The notes under the pieces were generated by a model that saw only the letters and a program-made list of their open reading frames with translations, was not told the DNA's origin and made no database searches. From Methylotenera sp. (GTDB lineage: Bacteria > Pseudomonadota > Gammaproteobacteria > Burkholderiales > Methylophilaceae), in assembly GCA_030655015.1 (NCBI GenBank), contig JAURWJ010000101.1:1-64000 (forward strand): a DNA stretch of 64,000 bases, read 5' to 3'. Made by a program: the position numbers and the translations under genes. This document shows, piece by piece, positions 16,172 to 24,500 of this stretch (position 1 is the stretch's first letter; each line of letters starts with the position of its first letter).

Positions 16172-17260
16172 ATGCGTAAACATAAAAAACATCATTCCAA
16201 AAAAATCGGCATGCCACCTGGGTCTCTGGTGCATATAGGTGAAATTAAGCTTGAAAAACCAATCATCAGCTTGATTGAGTATGATGCTGCCGATATGAGT
16301 GAGCGCGTGCTGACCAGCGTTGAGTTGGCATCATTCAGGCTCGAAAATTATAAAAACGCGAATAAGAAAGTCTGGCTGAATATTCACGGGGTGAATGATG
16401 CAGCACTCATTAAGTTAGTGGGAGATCTGTTCCATTTACACCCATTGGTGCAGGAAGATATTCTCAATACCGAGCAACGCCCCAAGCTTGATGAGTTTGA
16501 CGATTACCTGTTTATTGAAACGCGTAGTTTTAATTACGAAAAAGACACCATGTCTGTGGCTTCAGAGCAAATTAGCATGGTACTCGGGCGCGATTTTCTG
16601 TTGACGTTTCAAGAGCGTTCAACCGGTATTTTTGAGCCAGTGCGTCAACGTTTACGCGGGATGCATGCGCACATTTGTGAGTTAGGGCTTGATTATTTAG
16701 CTTATTCACTATTGGATAGTGTGGTCGATCAATACTTCAAGGTGCTTGAAGAAGTAGGTGATGAAAGCGAAGCACTTGAAGAAGTGCTTTTACGCAAGCC
16801 AACCAATACTGAACTGCATAGCATTCATCAGCTAAAACACGTGAGTATAGAGTTGCGTCGCGCCGTATGGCCACTGCGTGAGGTAATTAACAGCTTGATG
16901 CGTAATGAAAATAACTTTTTTACCCCAGCCACTACGCCGTATTTGCGCGATATTTATGATCATACGGTCAATTTTATTGAGTCACTGGAATCAATCCGCG
17001 ACAGTTTAAGTAGCATGATGGATATTTACATGGCGAGTGTGAGTAACCGCGTAAACCTGGAAGTACGTGCATTGACGGTGGTTGCGATGCTGTTTATGCC
17101 AGCGACGTTAATTGCGGGTATTTTTGGCATGAACTTCCATGAAATGCCTTGGCTAGCAGACAAAGACGGTTTTTGGTGGGCTATGGGCTTGATGGTTGGA
17201 ATTGCACTGCTGATGATTATGATTTTTTGGCGCAGGCAATGGTTGACGAGTAAGACTTGA
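16172..17260 (+). CDS. corA: CorA-family Mg2+/Co2+ channel
   Basis: The protein has a large N-terminal cytoplasmic domain and two C-terminal membrane helices with the diagnostic GMN selectivity motif in AGIFGMNFHEMP. A long helical stalk with EALEEVLLRKP precedes them. At 362 residues it is of normal CorA length. It starts 14 bases after the exporter operon on the same strand. CorA forms a pentameric Mg2+ channel in the inner membrane. Confidence 0.93.
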   Translation: MRKHKKHHSKKIGMPPGSLVHIGEIKLEKPIISLIEYDAADMSERVLTSVELASFRLENYKNANKKVWLNIHGVNDAALIKLVGDLFHLHPLVQEDILNTEQRPKLDEFDDYLFIETRSFNYEKDTMSVASEQISMVLGRDFLLTFQERSTGIFEPVRQRLRGMHAHICELGLDYLAYSLLDSVVDQYFKVLEEVGDESEALEEVLLRKPTNTELHSIHQLKHVSIELRRAVWPLREVINSLMRNENNFFTPATTPYLRDIYDHTVNFIESLESIRDSLSSMMDIYMASVSNRVNLEVRALTVVAMLFMPATLIAGIFGMNFHEMPWLADKDGFWWAMGLMVGIALLMIMIFWRRQWLTSKT

Positions 17261-17443
17261 TCCTCGGAAGCTCCGTTTTTCAAATCGATTTTTTCTACGT
17301 TAAGCTTGCTCTGTGGTAGTAAATTCCGTGACGACTAAGCATCAGGCGTGATGCTGGTTTTGCAGTCATTTTGTGCCACTTAAATGTGCCACCTCAAAAA
17401 TGATGCGATGCAACTTATTGCTTAAGAACAATTGTTAGTTATA

Positions 17444-17472
17444 TGGTGCGACGGAGGGCTTCGAATATCGAC
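17444..17472. repeat. Degenerate att site: partial tRNA-Leu 3' end
   Basis: TGGTGCGACGGAGGGCTTCG matches the start of the tRNA-Leu 3' end at 22142 (TGGTGCCGACGGAGAGACTC) with a few gaps and substitutions. It is the best candidate for the distal attachment site of the element. The divergence means it could also be a different, older tRNA fragment. Confidence 0.55.
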
Positions 17473-17518
17473 TTGCAAGCCTTGTATTTACTAACTTTAA
17501 ATAATTTTAATGTTAAGT

Positions 17519-17537
17519 TTATACCTATTTTTATACC
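17519..17537. repeat. Arm-type repeats TTATACC, left end of element 1
   Basis: Two copies of TTATACC(T) start at 17519 and 17531, 12 bp apart. The same motif at the same spacing occurs at 22009 and 22021 near the integrase start. They are probable integrase arm-binding sites. Confidence 0.6.
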
Positions 17538-18098
17538 TATTTTTCCTTGCTTGCCCCGTTTATCGTTTCAATCACAATCACTAAAAAGTGTCGTGTTATG
17601 TCCTGTTTTGTCACATTGATTTATTTATTTATTAAATTTATTATCTCGCGTGTGCGTGCGTAATGGTGCAAAAACTATTCTCTTTAGGGACTAAAGAAAC
17701 TACCTACCCTTTTTACTGAGTCAGAAAATTACCCTTTTACGAGTCCGAATATTATTTTAATCGTTTAGTAAATGTTAGGTTTTATTAGGTTCTTACCTTG
17801 CTGTAATCTTGCGGTTATATCTTAGTACAATCTTATGGTTTCACCCTCTAAATCTCTCTACTTTAGAGAATAGTCACTTGATTTTATTGATTGTTTTTCA
17901 TCTAAAAATAAGCAAGTAAACACCCATAGTAACGCATGGATAACTTATTGTATTTAATAGTTATTTTATAACTGACCTATACCATTTGATTCAACGCATA
18001 ACCCATTAAATTATAAAGTCAATTTATAGATTGAATTACGCAACTGCATTGTTAATATAGTTCGCTAATCTTAGATTGATTAAACATTGTAGAAAAAG

Positions 18099-18123
18099 AA
18101 ACGCTATACACAGGATAGCGTTT
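18099..18123 (-). terminator. Rho-independent terminator after the MobV relaxase gene
   Basis: AAACGCTAT and ATAGCGTTT form a perfect 9-bp stem with a 7-nt loop. Read on the minus strand it is followed by a T-rich tract (TCTTTTTCT). It lies just beyond the stop of the relaxase gene. Confidence 0.8.
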
Positions 18124-18144
18124 GTTAATTTAAGCCTCTAAATG

Positions 18145-18915
18145 CTATATAGCGTTTGAATTACCGCCTTTGCCTTTCGAGGTCATTATTTGCACGAATG
18201 ATTTAGTTTTACCCTGTGTGGCTAGTGGCATTTGTATTGATAACATTTGCGCGTATGGTAATGGGTCGTTATGAATTGCATCGCGAAAGCAAGCCCAAAC
18301 ACTTGACTGCATTGCTGCATCGTTCTTTAAACGCGTTAAAACTTGCTTTTCAAGGGTTTGCTTATCTGCATTATTTAAACGCGCCCTATCACTTCTACTC
18401 AAGCCGTAATGCCTTGCCACTTCAGCATGAAACTTGTTTATTAAACGCATTAAATTACCTTTGTCGCCCATTAACTTACGCCCTTGCATCTTGCCATCAA
18501 TTAACGGCAATATTACGGCATGGCAATGCGGTGCGCTTTCGTCTAGGTGTACGTCAAACGATAACATCTCACATTCAAAGGTTTGTATTACCCAGCCGTA
18601 ACAGTCCGTAAAAAACGGCTTAGTATCTTGCCTGTGACGGTCAATAGGCAAGCTAATTACAATCTCAATTGCCATTACGCCATTCTTACGGGGCGTTTCA
18701 ATGCCAGCTTTTAGCATTTGCATTTTGGCTTGCAAGGCTATTGCTTCAGGTGAGTTATCACTAGCAATCGAATAGTTTAATGATGTTCTAGTCGCGTCAA
18801 TATTTGCACCTACACCTCGTTCACTTTGCAATGTGCGCTTATTGTGTTTCATTGCCACTAAAACACCATTTTTACTTTTGATTGTACCTAGTCGTAATAA
18901 GTGACTAGATGCCAT
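18145..18915 (-). CDS. MobV/Pre-type relaxase (plasmid recombination enzyme)
   Basis: The motif HLDESAPHCHAVILPL is the MOBV metal-binding triad (HxDE..PHxH), and the N-terminus SNHLL-like MASSHLLRLGTIKSKNGV fits the family. MobV proteins nick plasmid DNA at oriT and start mobilization. At 256 residues this is shorter than many Pre/Mob proteins but contains the catalytic domain. A small gene ends 4 bases upstream, and the order suggests one minus-strand operon with the HTH genes. The gene identifies the element as mobilizable. Confidence 0.85.
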   Translation of the reverse strand: MASSHLLRLGTIKSKNGVLVAMKHNKRTLQSERGVGANIDATRTSLNYSIASDNSPEAIALQAKMQMLKAGIETPRKNGVMAIEIVISLPIDRHRQDTKPFFTDCYGWVIQTFECEMLSFDVHLDESAPHCHAVILPLIDGKMQGRKLMGDKGNLMRLINKFHAEVARHYGLSRSDRARLNNADKQTLEKQVLTRLKNDAAMQSSVWACFRDAIHNDPLPYAQMLSIQMPLATQGKTKSFVQIMTSKGKGGNSNAI

Positions 18916-18918
18916 CGT

Positions 18919-19062
18919 TTAACTACCCTGCCACTGACTAAAAAACATAATCACGCCCGCTAGTTCGCTTTCCGTCATATAGGCTAAATCATGTGCAATT
19001 GCATGATTGTTAAACTTCAAACAAAGCCCATAGGCACGATTAAATAACATGGTGTAGGTCAT
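18919..19062 (-). CDS. Small conserved-position protein between HTH gene and relaxase
   Basis: Too short for the track, this frame of 47 codons runs from ATG at 19062 and reads MTYTMLFNRAYGLCLKFNN to a stop four bases before the relaxase start. Its ATG overlaps the TAA of the upstream HTH gene by one base (TAATG). Tight coupling on both sides argues it is real. No domain is recognised. Confidence 0.6.
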   Translation of the reverse strand: MTYTMLFNRAYGLCLKFNNHAIAHDLAYMTESELAGVIMFFSQWQGS

Positions 19063-19412
19063 TACATCACCTCACTAACATTATCGGGCTCTACAGGCTC
19101 TTTTTGCGTTAGCACATAACGAGCCACGCCCTTGTGATTTATGCCGTATTCACTAGTCCACGTATCATTAAGCCTAACAATCTGATAGCCATCTTTTTTA
19201 AGCTGCAATATCCTAGCAGCGGGTGACATTACATCTAAATGCTCACGGGCTTGTGTAGTGGTAATGCTGCCTTTTTCAAATAGCCAATCTAATATTTTCA
19301 AGCATTGATTAGTCGCACTATTGTCTTTAAAATTACGTTTAGCTGTTTTGGTTTTCGGGGTGGTCGCGTCAACGGCTGCCCCTTTCATTTTGGGGTTCTC
19401 ATTGTTAGCCAT
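19062..19412 (-). CDS. Helix-turn-helix (HTH_39-like) element protein
   Basis: The region NQCLKILDWLFEKGSITTTQ and the following AREHLDVMSPAARILQLKKDGYQI are a winged-helix domain typical of small proteins in integrative elements (Pfam HTH_39 type). A lysine-rich N-terminal tail precedes it. I chose ATG 19412 because it has AAGGCGG as ribosome binding site; the ORF-track start is inside the AlpA-like gene. Likely a regulator of the element. Confidence 0.7.
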   Translation of the reverse strand: MANNENPKMKGAAVDATTPKTKTAKRNFKDNSATNQCLKILDWLFEKGSITTTQAREHLDVMSPAARILQLKKDGYQIVRLNDTWTSEYGINHKGVARYVLTQKEPVEPDNVSEVM

Positions 19413-19414
19413 GA

Positions 19415-19657
19415 TTACACCGCCTTTGCTGCTAATGCAGCGCGAACGAGTCCAACATTCCATGCTGTTGTGCGCTCGGTTAGCTTGCTGGGTTTGGGTA
19501 TAGTAAGATTTTTAACGCCTCGCCATATTGACGCACTAGAAACACCGTATAAGCCTTTCATTACAGGCAATCGGATATAAGCACTATCGGGTAGTTGGTC
19601 GAAGTTTGCGAGGGCTTCGGGGATTGGTTTAGTTAGCTCTGATTTGAGTTGATGCAT
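19415..19657 (-). CDS. AlpA-like DNA-binding regulator/excisionase
   Basis: The sequence YIRLPVMKGLYGVSSASIWRGVKNLTIPKP is an AlpA-type helix-turn-helix, which in P4 and related elements activates the integrase or acts as excisionase. A second protein of the same kind is encoded at 52180-52401 in the tRNA-Met island, with FDQLPDSA, WRGVK and IPKP shared. It starts the small-gene operon that leads to the relaxase. Confidence 0.8.
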   Translation of the reverse strand: MHQLKSELTKPIPEALANFDQLPDSAYIRLPVMKGLYGVSSASIWRGVKNLTIPKPSKLTERTTAWNVGLVRAALAAKAV

Positions 19658-19766
19658 TTTAAATCACTCCATTTAAGACAACGTCATGTCGTCAATGGAT
19701 AGTCATTTTATGCACTAAAAAACTTTATAAAAGGCACGTAAATAATGATTTATTTTACGGAAAAAA

Positions 19767-20645
19767 TCAGTCGGCATTTCGTTCCGCTATTTCATGCGCA
19801 GCAAGAGCTGCCAGTTTGTTAAGGTGACTTTCAGTTAACGTTTCATACGCAAGTTTTTGTGTGGTTTTTCTTACCACCTCCTCACCGCCTTCACCTCTAG
19901 GAAAAATTGCATCTGCCATTACTCGGTTTGGAATTTTTAGACCTTCAACTTCTGCCCATAAGCTCAAATCCAAATATGGTAGTACTCCAAATTTAGCCCA
20001 GCCATCAAAATCTGGTCGCAACTTGTTATCAATAGATATGCCAGCTTGCTTCAGCGGACTTCGCATTTCACGTAAAAATAGTTTAAATTGTTCAATTAAT
20101 ACACTATCTGGCAGACTAATGTCGACAGTTAAATTAATGTCTAAACTTTGGTTACTTTTAATAAAATCAATCGGTTCATCTATCCAATCTTTACAAGTGT
20201 ATTTCAAGGGTACATATGGCTCTTTAAATAAATCACCACTAAAAATTTGAGCGAAAAAATTTCGTGCATAAGTGCGCTTTTCATCTTCAATATTACCTTC
20301 AGCAAGATAATGCTCACGAACAGTTGTCATGTGTACACCAAGCGAGTATCGCGGACTCCCACTTTTCAGTTCTTCCAAACTTCCCCCTGCAAGCAATACA
20401 TTTACCAATAGGTTACTTTTTACATCAATGATAGGTGTTGCTCTTAATGCTTCCAAAACCTCCAATGTTTGCAATGATGAAGGTGAGCCATCGTGAATAT
20501 CTCTATCAACGTATAGTTTTAAGTTACGTCTTGCCGATAGTTGCTCATACCATCCTGTCGCGTCGAGTATTTTTGCTACATCATATTTTCCGAGTTTGAA
20601 CCAAGAGGGTAGCTCTTTGATGTGCTTAATAGTTTTTATTGGCAA
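19767..20645 (-). CDS. Integrative-element protein of unknown function (DUF6387-like)
   Basis: This 292-residue cytoplasmic protein begins PIKTIKHIKELPSWFKLGKY, resembling DUF6387 family proteins that often sit beside tyrosine integrases. I recall that family from memory rather than from a search. No catalytic motif or membrane segment is visible. It lies between the integrase and the AlpA-like gene on the same strand, with about 90 bp to the integrase stop. Confidence 0.55.
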   Translation of the reverse strand: MPIKTIKHIKELPSWFKLGKYDVAKILDATGWYEQLSARRNLKLYVDRDIHDGSPSSLQTLEVLEALRATPIIDVKSNLLVNVLLAGGSLEELKSGSPRYSLGVHMTTVREHYLAEGNIEDEKRTYARNFFAQIFSGDLFKEPYVPLKYTCKDWIDEPIDFIKSNQSLDINLTVDISLPDSVLIEQFKLFLREMRSPLKQAGISIDNKLRPDFDGWAKFGVLPYLDLSLWAEVEGLKIPNRVMADAIFPRGEGGEEVVRKTTQKLAYETLTESHLNKLAALAAHEIAERNAD

Positions 20646-20667
20646 AACACGACCCCTTACGCCCCTA

Positions 20668-20730
20668 ATTAAGAAGCCACACCATTCGCTAAGGGTTGCG
20701 AGGTTCGCCCCGTCGGGCTAGGTGTGGCTA
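20668..20730 (-). terminator. Stem-loop after the integrase gene
   Basis: AGCCACACC and GGTGTGGCT form a 9-bp inverted repeat around a GC-rich centre that contains CCCCGTCGGG-like dyads. It lies in the 90-bp gap between the integrase stop and the next minus-strand gene. A clear T-tract is lacking, so the call is tentative. Confidence 0.4.
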
Positions 20731-20735
20731 AACTG

Positions 20736-21977
20736 TTACGCTTGTTTAAATGGCAATACCTTTGCACCGTCTCTAGCAATATCTAATTGGTCACTCCACC
20801 ATTGGGCTATCTGCTTACGCTCGTTGTCGTAGGTGGCTTGGTTATAAATGGCACTAATGGCGTTTTTATCTTTGTGCTGTAAAAATGAGTCTATCGCTTC
20901 TTTTCTAAACAATCCACTCTCATTAGCTTGCGTACTAAAAAAGTGTCGGCAACCATGTGGCACGATATGGTAATCATCAAATACCGCATCGTAAGCATTG
21001 CTAATTGCTTTATCAGAAACAGGCTTGCTAGTGAGCCTGCCTGTAAATAAATACTCGCTATGCCCTGTATATACCTTTAGCTGTTTTAACGCGACTAAGG
21101 CTTGTTTTGATAGCATTATGGTGTGAGGCTTGGTCATGTGCTTACGTGTTTTGGATCGTTCTAATGGCAATGTCCAAATTGCGTTATCTAAATCAAATTC
21201 AGCCCATTTAGCGCAACGTAGCTCACTTGGTCGTTGTGCAAAACTTAATTGTAAATAAACGCATGATGCCACCTCAAAGCTGCCAGCATATTCAACTAGG
21301 TTGCGTAATAGCTTGCCAGCGTCTGCCATTGACTCTAAGTGAGGGAATTTACCACCAACGTGTTTAATTAGCCTTTCGTCTTTTAGTGGAATTGGGTTTT
21401 CTGATATGAGTTTGTCACTCAAGGCAAAATCAAACACGTTTTTAATCCAACCTCGTGTTTTTTCCATAAACTCTAACGCACCGCGTTTTTGCATAATCAA
21501 TAAACATTTACGCACTAGCTGATTATCAATCTCACCAATGGGGTGTTTACCAATCACGCCATAAACATTAGCGTTAAAAGTTTGTTTTATTTTTAGGTGT
21601 GTTGTTGGTGCGAGTGTGCGCTCTTTAATTGCCAGCCAATCCTCTGCAACTTTCTGAAAGGTGTTATCAGCATCTTTAGCATTTTGTTGTTTTACTAGCT
21701 TTGCCTCAAGCACAGGGTCTTTATGCTCAACCTTTACTTGTTTCAACTTTTGGCGTGCTAGTTCTCGCGCCTCACTTAATGTCAATTGAGGATAAACACC
21801 TAATTGCATAAGTTTACGTTTGCCGTGTAGTGTAGTTCTTAGCTGAAAGTATTTACTACCATTTTCATGAAGAAGAAGAAACAACCCTCTACCGTCTCTA
21901 AGAGGGTTTGGCTTATCACCATACTTAGCCGCTTTGATTGTAAGGTCGTCTAGTAAGTCAGCGTTTAACTTTGCCAT
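20736..21977 (-). CDS. int: Tyrosine-type integrase of the tRNA-Leu element
   Basis: The 413-residue protein has an N-terminal DUF4102-type arm-binding domain (KYGDKPNPLRDGRGLFLLLHE), a core-binding domain, and the catalytic residues R (QRPSELRCAKW), HxxR (PHGCRHFFST) and Y (AIYNQATY). It integrates at the 3' end of tRNA-Leu, which begins 165 bp upstream. Copies of TTATACC overlap its promoter, which would allow it to control its own expression. It is the usual P4-like length and looks intact. Confidence 0.92.
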   Translation of the reverse strand: MAKLNADLLDDLTIKAAKYGDKPNPLRDGRGLFLLLHENGSKYFQLRTTLHGKRKLMQLGVYPQLTLSEARELARQKLKQVKVEHKDPVLEAKLVKQQNAKDADNTFQKVAEDWLAIKERTLAPTTHLKIKQTFNANVYGVIGKHPIGEIDNQLVRKCLLIMQKRGALEFMEKTRGWIKNVFDFALSDKLISENPIPLKDERLIKHVGGKFPHLESMADAGKLLRNLVEYAGSFEVASCVYLQLSFAQRPSELRCAKWAEFDLDNAIWTLPLERSKTRKHMTKPHTIMLSKQALVALKQLKVYTGHSEYLFTGRLTSKPVSDKAISNAYDAVFDDYHIVPHGCRHFFSTQANESGLFRKEAIDSFLQHKDKNAISAIYNQATYDNERKQIAQWWSDQLDIARDGAKVLPFKQA

Positions 21978-21981
21978 AAAA

Positions 21982-22027
21982 GGTATAAAAGTTTATTAAG
22001 ATAAGCCTTTATACCTTCTTTTATACC
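21982..22027. repeat. Arm-type repeats TTATACC, integrase end of element 1
   Basis: GGTATAAA (inverse orientation) at 21982 and TTATACC at 22009 and 22021 lie between the integrase ATG and the tRNA. The last two have the same 12-bp spacing as the pair at 17519-17537. They overlap the expected integrase promoter. Confidence 0.65.
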
Positions 22028-22141
22028 AAATGCAAAGAGACATTATGAAACGACAAAACACGCTATGAGGCGTGTAATGTTGGTTAAATCATTGTATTTA
22101 TTGGGATTTGATACGATTTGATACGAAGAAAAACTATTACT

Positions 22142-22226
22142 TGGTGCCGACGGAGAGACTCGAACTCTCACGACTTTCGTCACTACCCCCTCAAGATAGC
22201 GTGTCTACCAATTCCACCACGACGGC
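22142..22226 (-). tRNA. tRNA-Leu (anticodon GAG)
   Basis: Read on the minus strand the sequence starts GCCGTCGTGGTGGAATTGGT, and has an anticodon arm CTATC-TTGAGGG-GGTAG with GAG, a variable arm, a TTCGAGT T-loop and an encoded CCA. Length 85 nt, typical for the class II tRNA-Leu. The 3' end is the attachment site of the element to the left. Confidence 0.95.
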
Positions 22227-22257
22227 ATTTGTTGAGTAAAAACTCAATCACAATTGA

Positions 22258-22593
22258 TTATTTTGGCACAACCTCTGCCGCTGGCGTTTCTGTTTTTGCT
22301 GAGTCAACAGCGGTTTCACTAGCTTGAGTAGCGTGCGCTTTTACCACGCTACCGCCACCCGCTTTATCACTTGCCATGTAAGCGAGCGTTAAGCTTGTGG
22401 TAAAGAAAATTAAAACAAAAAACGCCGTAGCGTGGCTCATAAAATTTGATGAGCCAGACACCCCAAACAGGCTGCCAGATGCGCCACTACCAAATGACGC
22501 GCCCATGTCAGCACCTTTGCCATGCTGCAAAAGCACCAGACCAATCACACCGAGCGCAGCCAACACATGAATTACTAATACTAATTTTTCCAT
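22258..22593 (-). CDS. secG: SecG, protein-export membrane protein
   Basis: From ATG 22593 the protein begins MEKLVLVIHVLAALGVIGLV, then VLLQHGKGADMGASFGSGASGS and a second membrane helix (ATAFFVLIFFTTSLTLAYM). This is the two-helix SecG layout. It forms part of the SecYEG channel. The longer track start adds a basic peptide with no family support. It follows tpiA closely and precedes the tRNA-Leu, a common betaproteobacterial order. Confidence 0.93.
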   Translation of the reverse strand: MEKLVLVIHVLAALGVIGLVLLQHGKGADMGASFGSGASGSLFGVSGSSNFMSHATAFFVLIFFTTSLTLAYMASDKAGGGSVVKAHATQASETAVDSAKTETPAAEVVPK

Positions 22594-22723
22594 TTTTAAC
22601 CTTTTACGCTTAACTTTTACAGCTAGCTTCACACTTCACTTAAATTTTTTGACTTATTTTTAGCACTGTTAAGTCTTAATGCTATTAGTCTTATGCTGTT
22701 GCAACCTAATTTAGCAGCGACTT

Positions 22724-23476
22724 TTAAGTTGCTGCACGGCAGATTCCTTCAAATTCACTCGCACTTAGCGAGCACTTGCCGATTAACCCGCCATCAATAT
22801 CTTGCATAACGAATAATTGTACCGCATTTTGAGGGTTTACGCTCCCCCCATAGAGGATTTTCAAGCTTGCTGCCGCTTCTTTATCTGCACCGGCTATTCT
22901 GCCACGAATAAACTCATGCATACTTTGCGCTTGTGCGGCACTTGCTGCCAAGCCTGAGCCAATCGCCCAAATCGGCTCGTAAGACACTACGGTATTGGCG
23001 AAAATAGCCGCGCCATACATGTTAATCACTGTGTCAATTTGTTTAGCTACGACCATTTCCATCACGCCTGCTTCACGCTCAATCAGTGTTTCACCCACGC
23101 ACAAAATTGGTGTTAAGCCATGAGTTTTGGCCTGCATAAATTTGGTCGCAATATTTTCATCTGACTCACAATACGCGGTTGCACGTTCAGAGTGCCCGAT
23201 AATCACGTAAGTTGTGCCAAAATCCTTTAGCATACTGGCGCTTACCTCTCCGGTAAAAGCACCCACAGGGTCTTTGCTCAAGTTTTGTGCACCCCATGCA
23301 ATAGTGGTATTTTGTAAAATAGATTGCGCCTGCGCTAGGTACGGGTAAGGCACGCAGACCACGACATCGGTGTTTTTTAATGGGGTGAGCTTTTGAATGT
23401 ATGCCTCCAAAAGCAGTTGATTTGAAGCCAAGTTACCATGCATTTTCCAATTGGCTACTACTAATTTTCGCGGCAT
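22724..23476 (-). CDS. tpiA: Triose-phosphate isomerase
   Basis: The active-site residues are present: lysine in VANWKMHGN, histidine in IIGHSERA, and glutamate in [11 protein letters not shown], with the phosphate-binding loop [13 protein letters not shown]. The 250-residue length is normal. It interconverts dihydroxyacetone phosphate and glyceraldehyde-3-phosphate in glycolysis and gluconeogenesis. About 130 bp separate it from secG downstream. Confidence 0.97.
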   Translation of the reverse strand: MPRKLVVANWKMHGNLASNQLLLEAYIQKLTPLKNTDVVVCVPYPYLAQAQSILQNTTIAWGAQNLSKDPVGAFTGEVSASMLKDFGTTYVIIGHSERATAYCESDENIATKFMQAKTHGLTPILCVGETLIEREAGVMEMVVAKQIDTVINMYGAAIFANTVVSYEPIWAIGSGLAASAAQAQSMHEFIRGRIAGADKEAAASLKILYGGSVNPQNAVQLFVMQDIDGGLIGKCSLSASEFEGICRAAT

Positions 23477-23601
23477 GTAAACCCTAAAATTTGTTATAAA
23501 TTTGTTCGATGAGCTTTGTTTGTCAAAGCTTCTAAAACCAGCGCCATTCTAGCTTTTATGCGCTATTGCAGTCAATTCAAGACGTTAGCTTTACAGTGCA
23601 A

Positions 23602-24438
23602 TTAGTTTGATTGATTGAGCCGATTGATAACATTGCGCACCTCTAATGCCACCTCGGAGGCAGTTACGCCAATGGGACCAATGCTTTTTTCCACCAACGC
23701 ATCAGCTGCGGCGCCATGCACATAGACACCAAGTTTTGCCGCATCCAGCGCACTCAAACCCTGTGCGATTAAGCTGGCAATCACGCCGCTCAACACATCG
23801 CCAGTGCCGCCAGTTGCCAGCGCCGGGTTGCCCGTTGTGTTAATAAAGTGGCGGCCATCGTGATGTGCGCAAATAGTGCCCGCACCTTTCAGCACGCAGG
23901 TAGCATTAAACTTTTGTGATAGCTGCAGCGCACAGTCGATACGGTTTTGTTGGATATATTTTGCGCTACACGTCAGTAATCTAGCCGCTTCACCTGCATG
24001 CGGGGTAAGTACAGTTTCAGCTTGTCTATTTTTAACTTGGTTGACCAAATGCGAATGTGTTGCAATTAAATTAAGCGCATCAGCATCTAACAATAACGGC
24101 AATGGTTTCAGTAACCAAAATTCTAACAATTCAAGCGCAAGGTCCGACTGACCTAACCCTGGTCCGATTGCAACGCAATTTAGCTGGCTCAGTTGCGCCA
24201 ATGCAGTGCGTGAGCGCAGCATAATTTCTGGGTAAAGTATATCCACCACTGGTGCATGCTTGCTTAGCATGGTGGCGTAGACGCGCCCGGCGCCACTTAG
24301 CAGCGCCGCGCGGGATGCTAACAACACCGCGCCCACCATGCCCTCATCGCCGCCAATGATTGCCACGCTACCGAACGTCCCTTTATGCGAGTCACTGTCA
24401 TGTGCTGGTAAAGCTGGCTGAAACATGCTGGCAACCAT
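23602..24438 (-). CDS. nnrD: ADP-dependent NAD(P)H-hydrate dehydratase
   Basis: The ribokinase-like fold is shown by SVAIIGGDEGMVGAVLLASRAA, the GPGLGQSD loop, LTPHAGEAARL and the catalytic NPALATGGTGDVLSG motif. The enzyme repairs hydrated NADH and NADPH using ADP. It is a stand-alone dehydratase without the N-terminal epimerase domain, which must be elsewhere. A downstream 126-bp gap precedes tpiA on the same strand. Confidence 0.93.
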   Translation of the reverse strand: MVASMFQPALPAHDSDSHKGTFGSVAIIGGDEGMVGAVLLASRAALLSGAGRVYATMLSKHAPVVDILYPEIMLRSRTALAQLSQLNCVAIGPGLGQSDLALELLEFWLLKPLPLLLDADALNLIATHSHLVNQVKNRQAETVLTPHAGEAARLLTCSAKYIQQNRIDCALQLSQKFNATCVLKGAGTICAHHDGRHFINTTGNPALATGGTGDVLSGVIASLIAQGLSALDAAKLGVYVHGAAADALVEKSIGPIGVTASEVALEVRNVINRLNQSN

Positions 24439-24500
24439 TAAATGAAGATCAGTTTTTATCGTATTGTTAATAAACTACTCCCAATGTCGTGATCAGTGAG

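Larger units (their letters stand above)
17261..18098. other. Gene-free stretch at the left end of the tRNA-Leu element
   Basis: About 840 bp without credible coding frames. It holds the degenerate tRNA-Leu 3' end at 17444 and the repeated TTATACC motif at 17519, and is otherwise strongly AT-rich. No RNA gene is recognised. Confidence 0.6.
17444..22174. mobile_element. Small mobilizable integrative element in tRNA-Leu(GAG)
   Basis: A tyrosine integrase sits next to the tRNA-Leu 3' end. A degenerate copy of that 3' end lies at 17444-17472 at the other side, and TTATACC pairs lie just inside each end. The cargo is a MobV-type relaxase with small regulatory genes, all on the minus strand. The element of about 4.7 kb encodes no transfer apparatus, so it would need a helper conjugative element. 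The left border is the less certain one. Confidence 0.7.
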
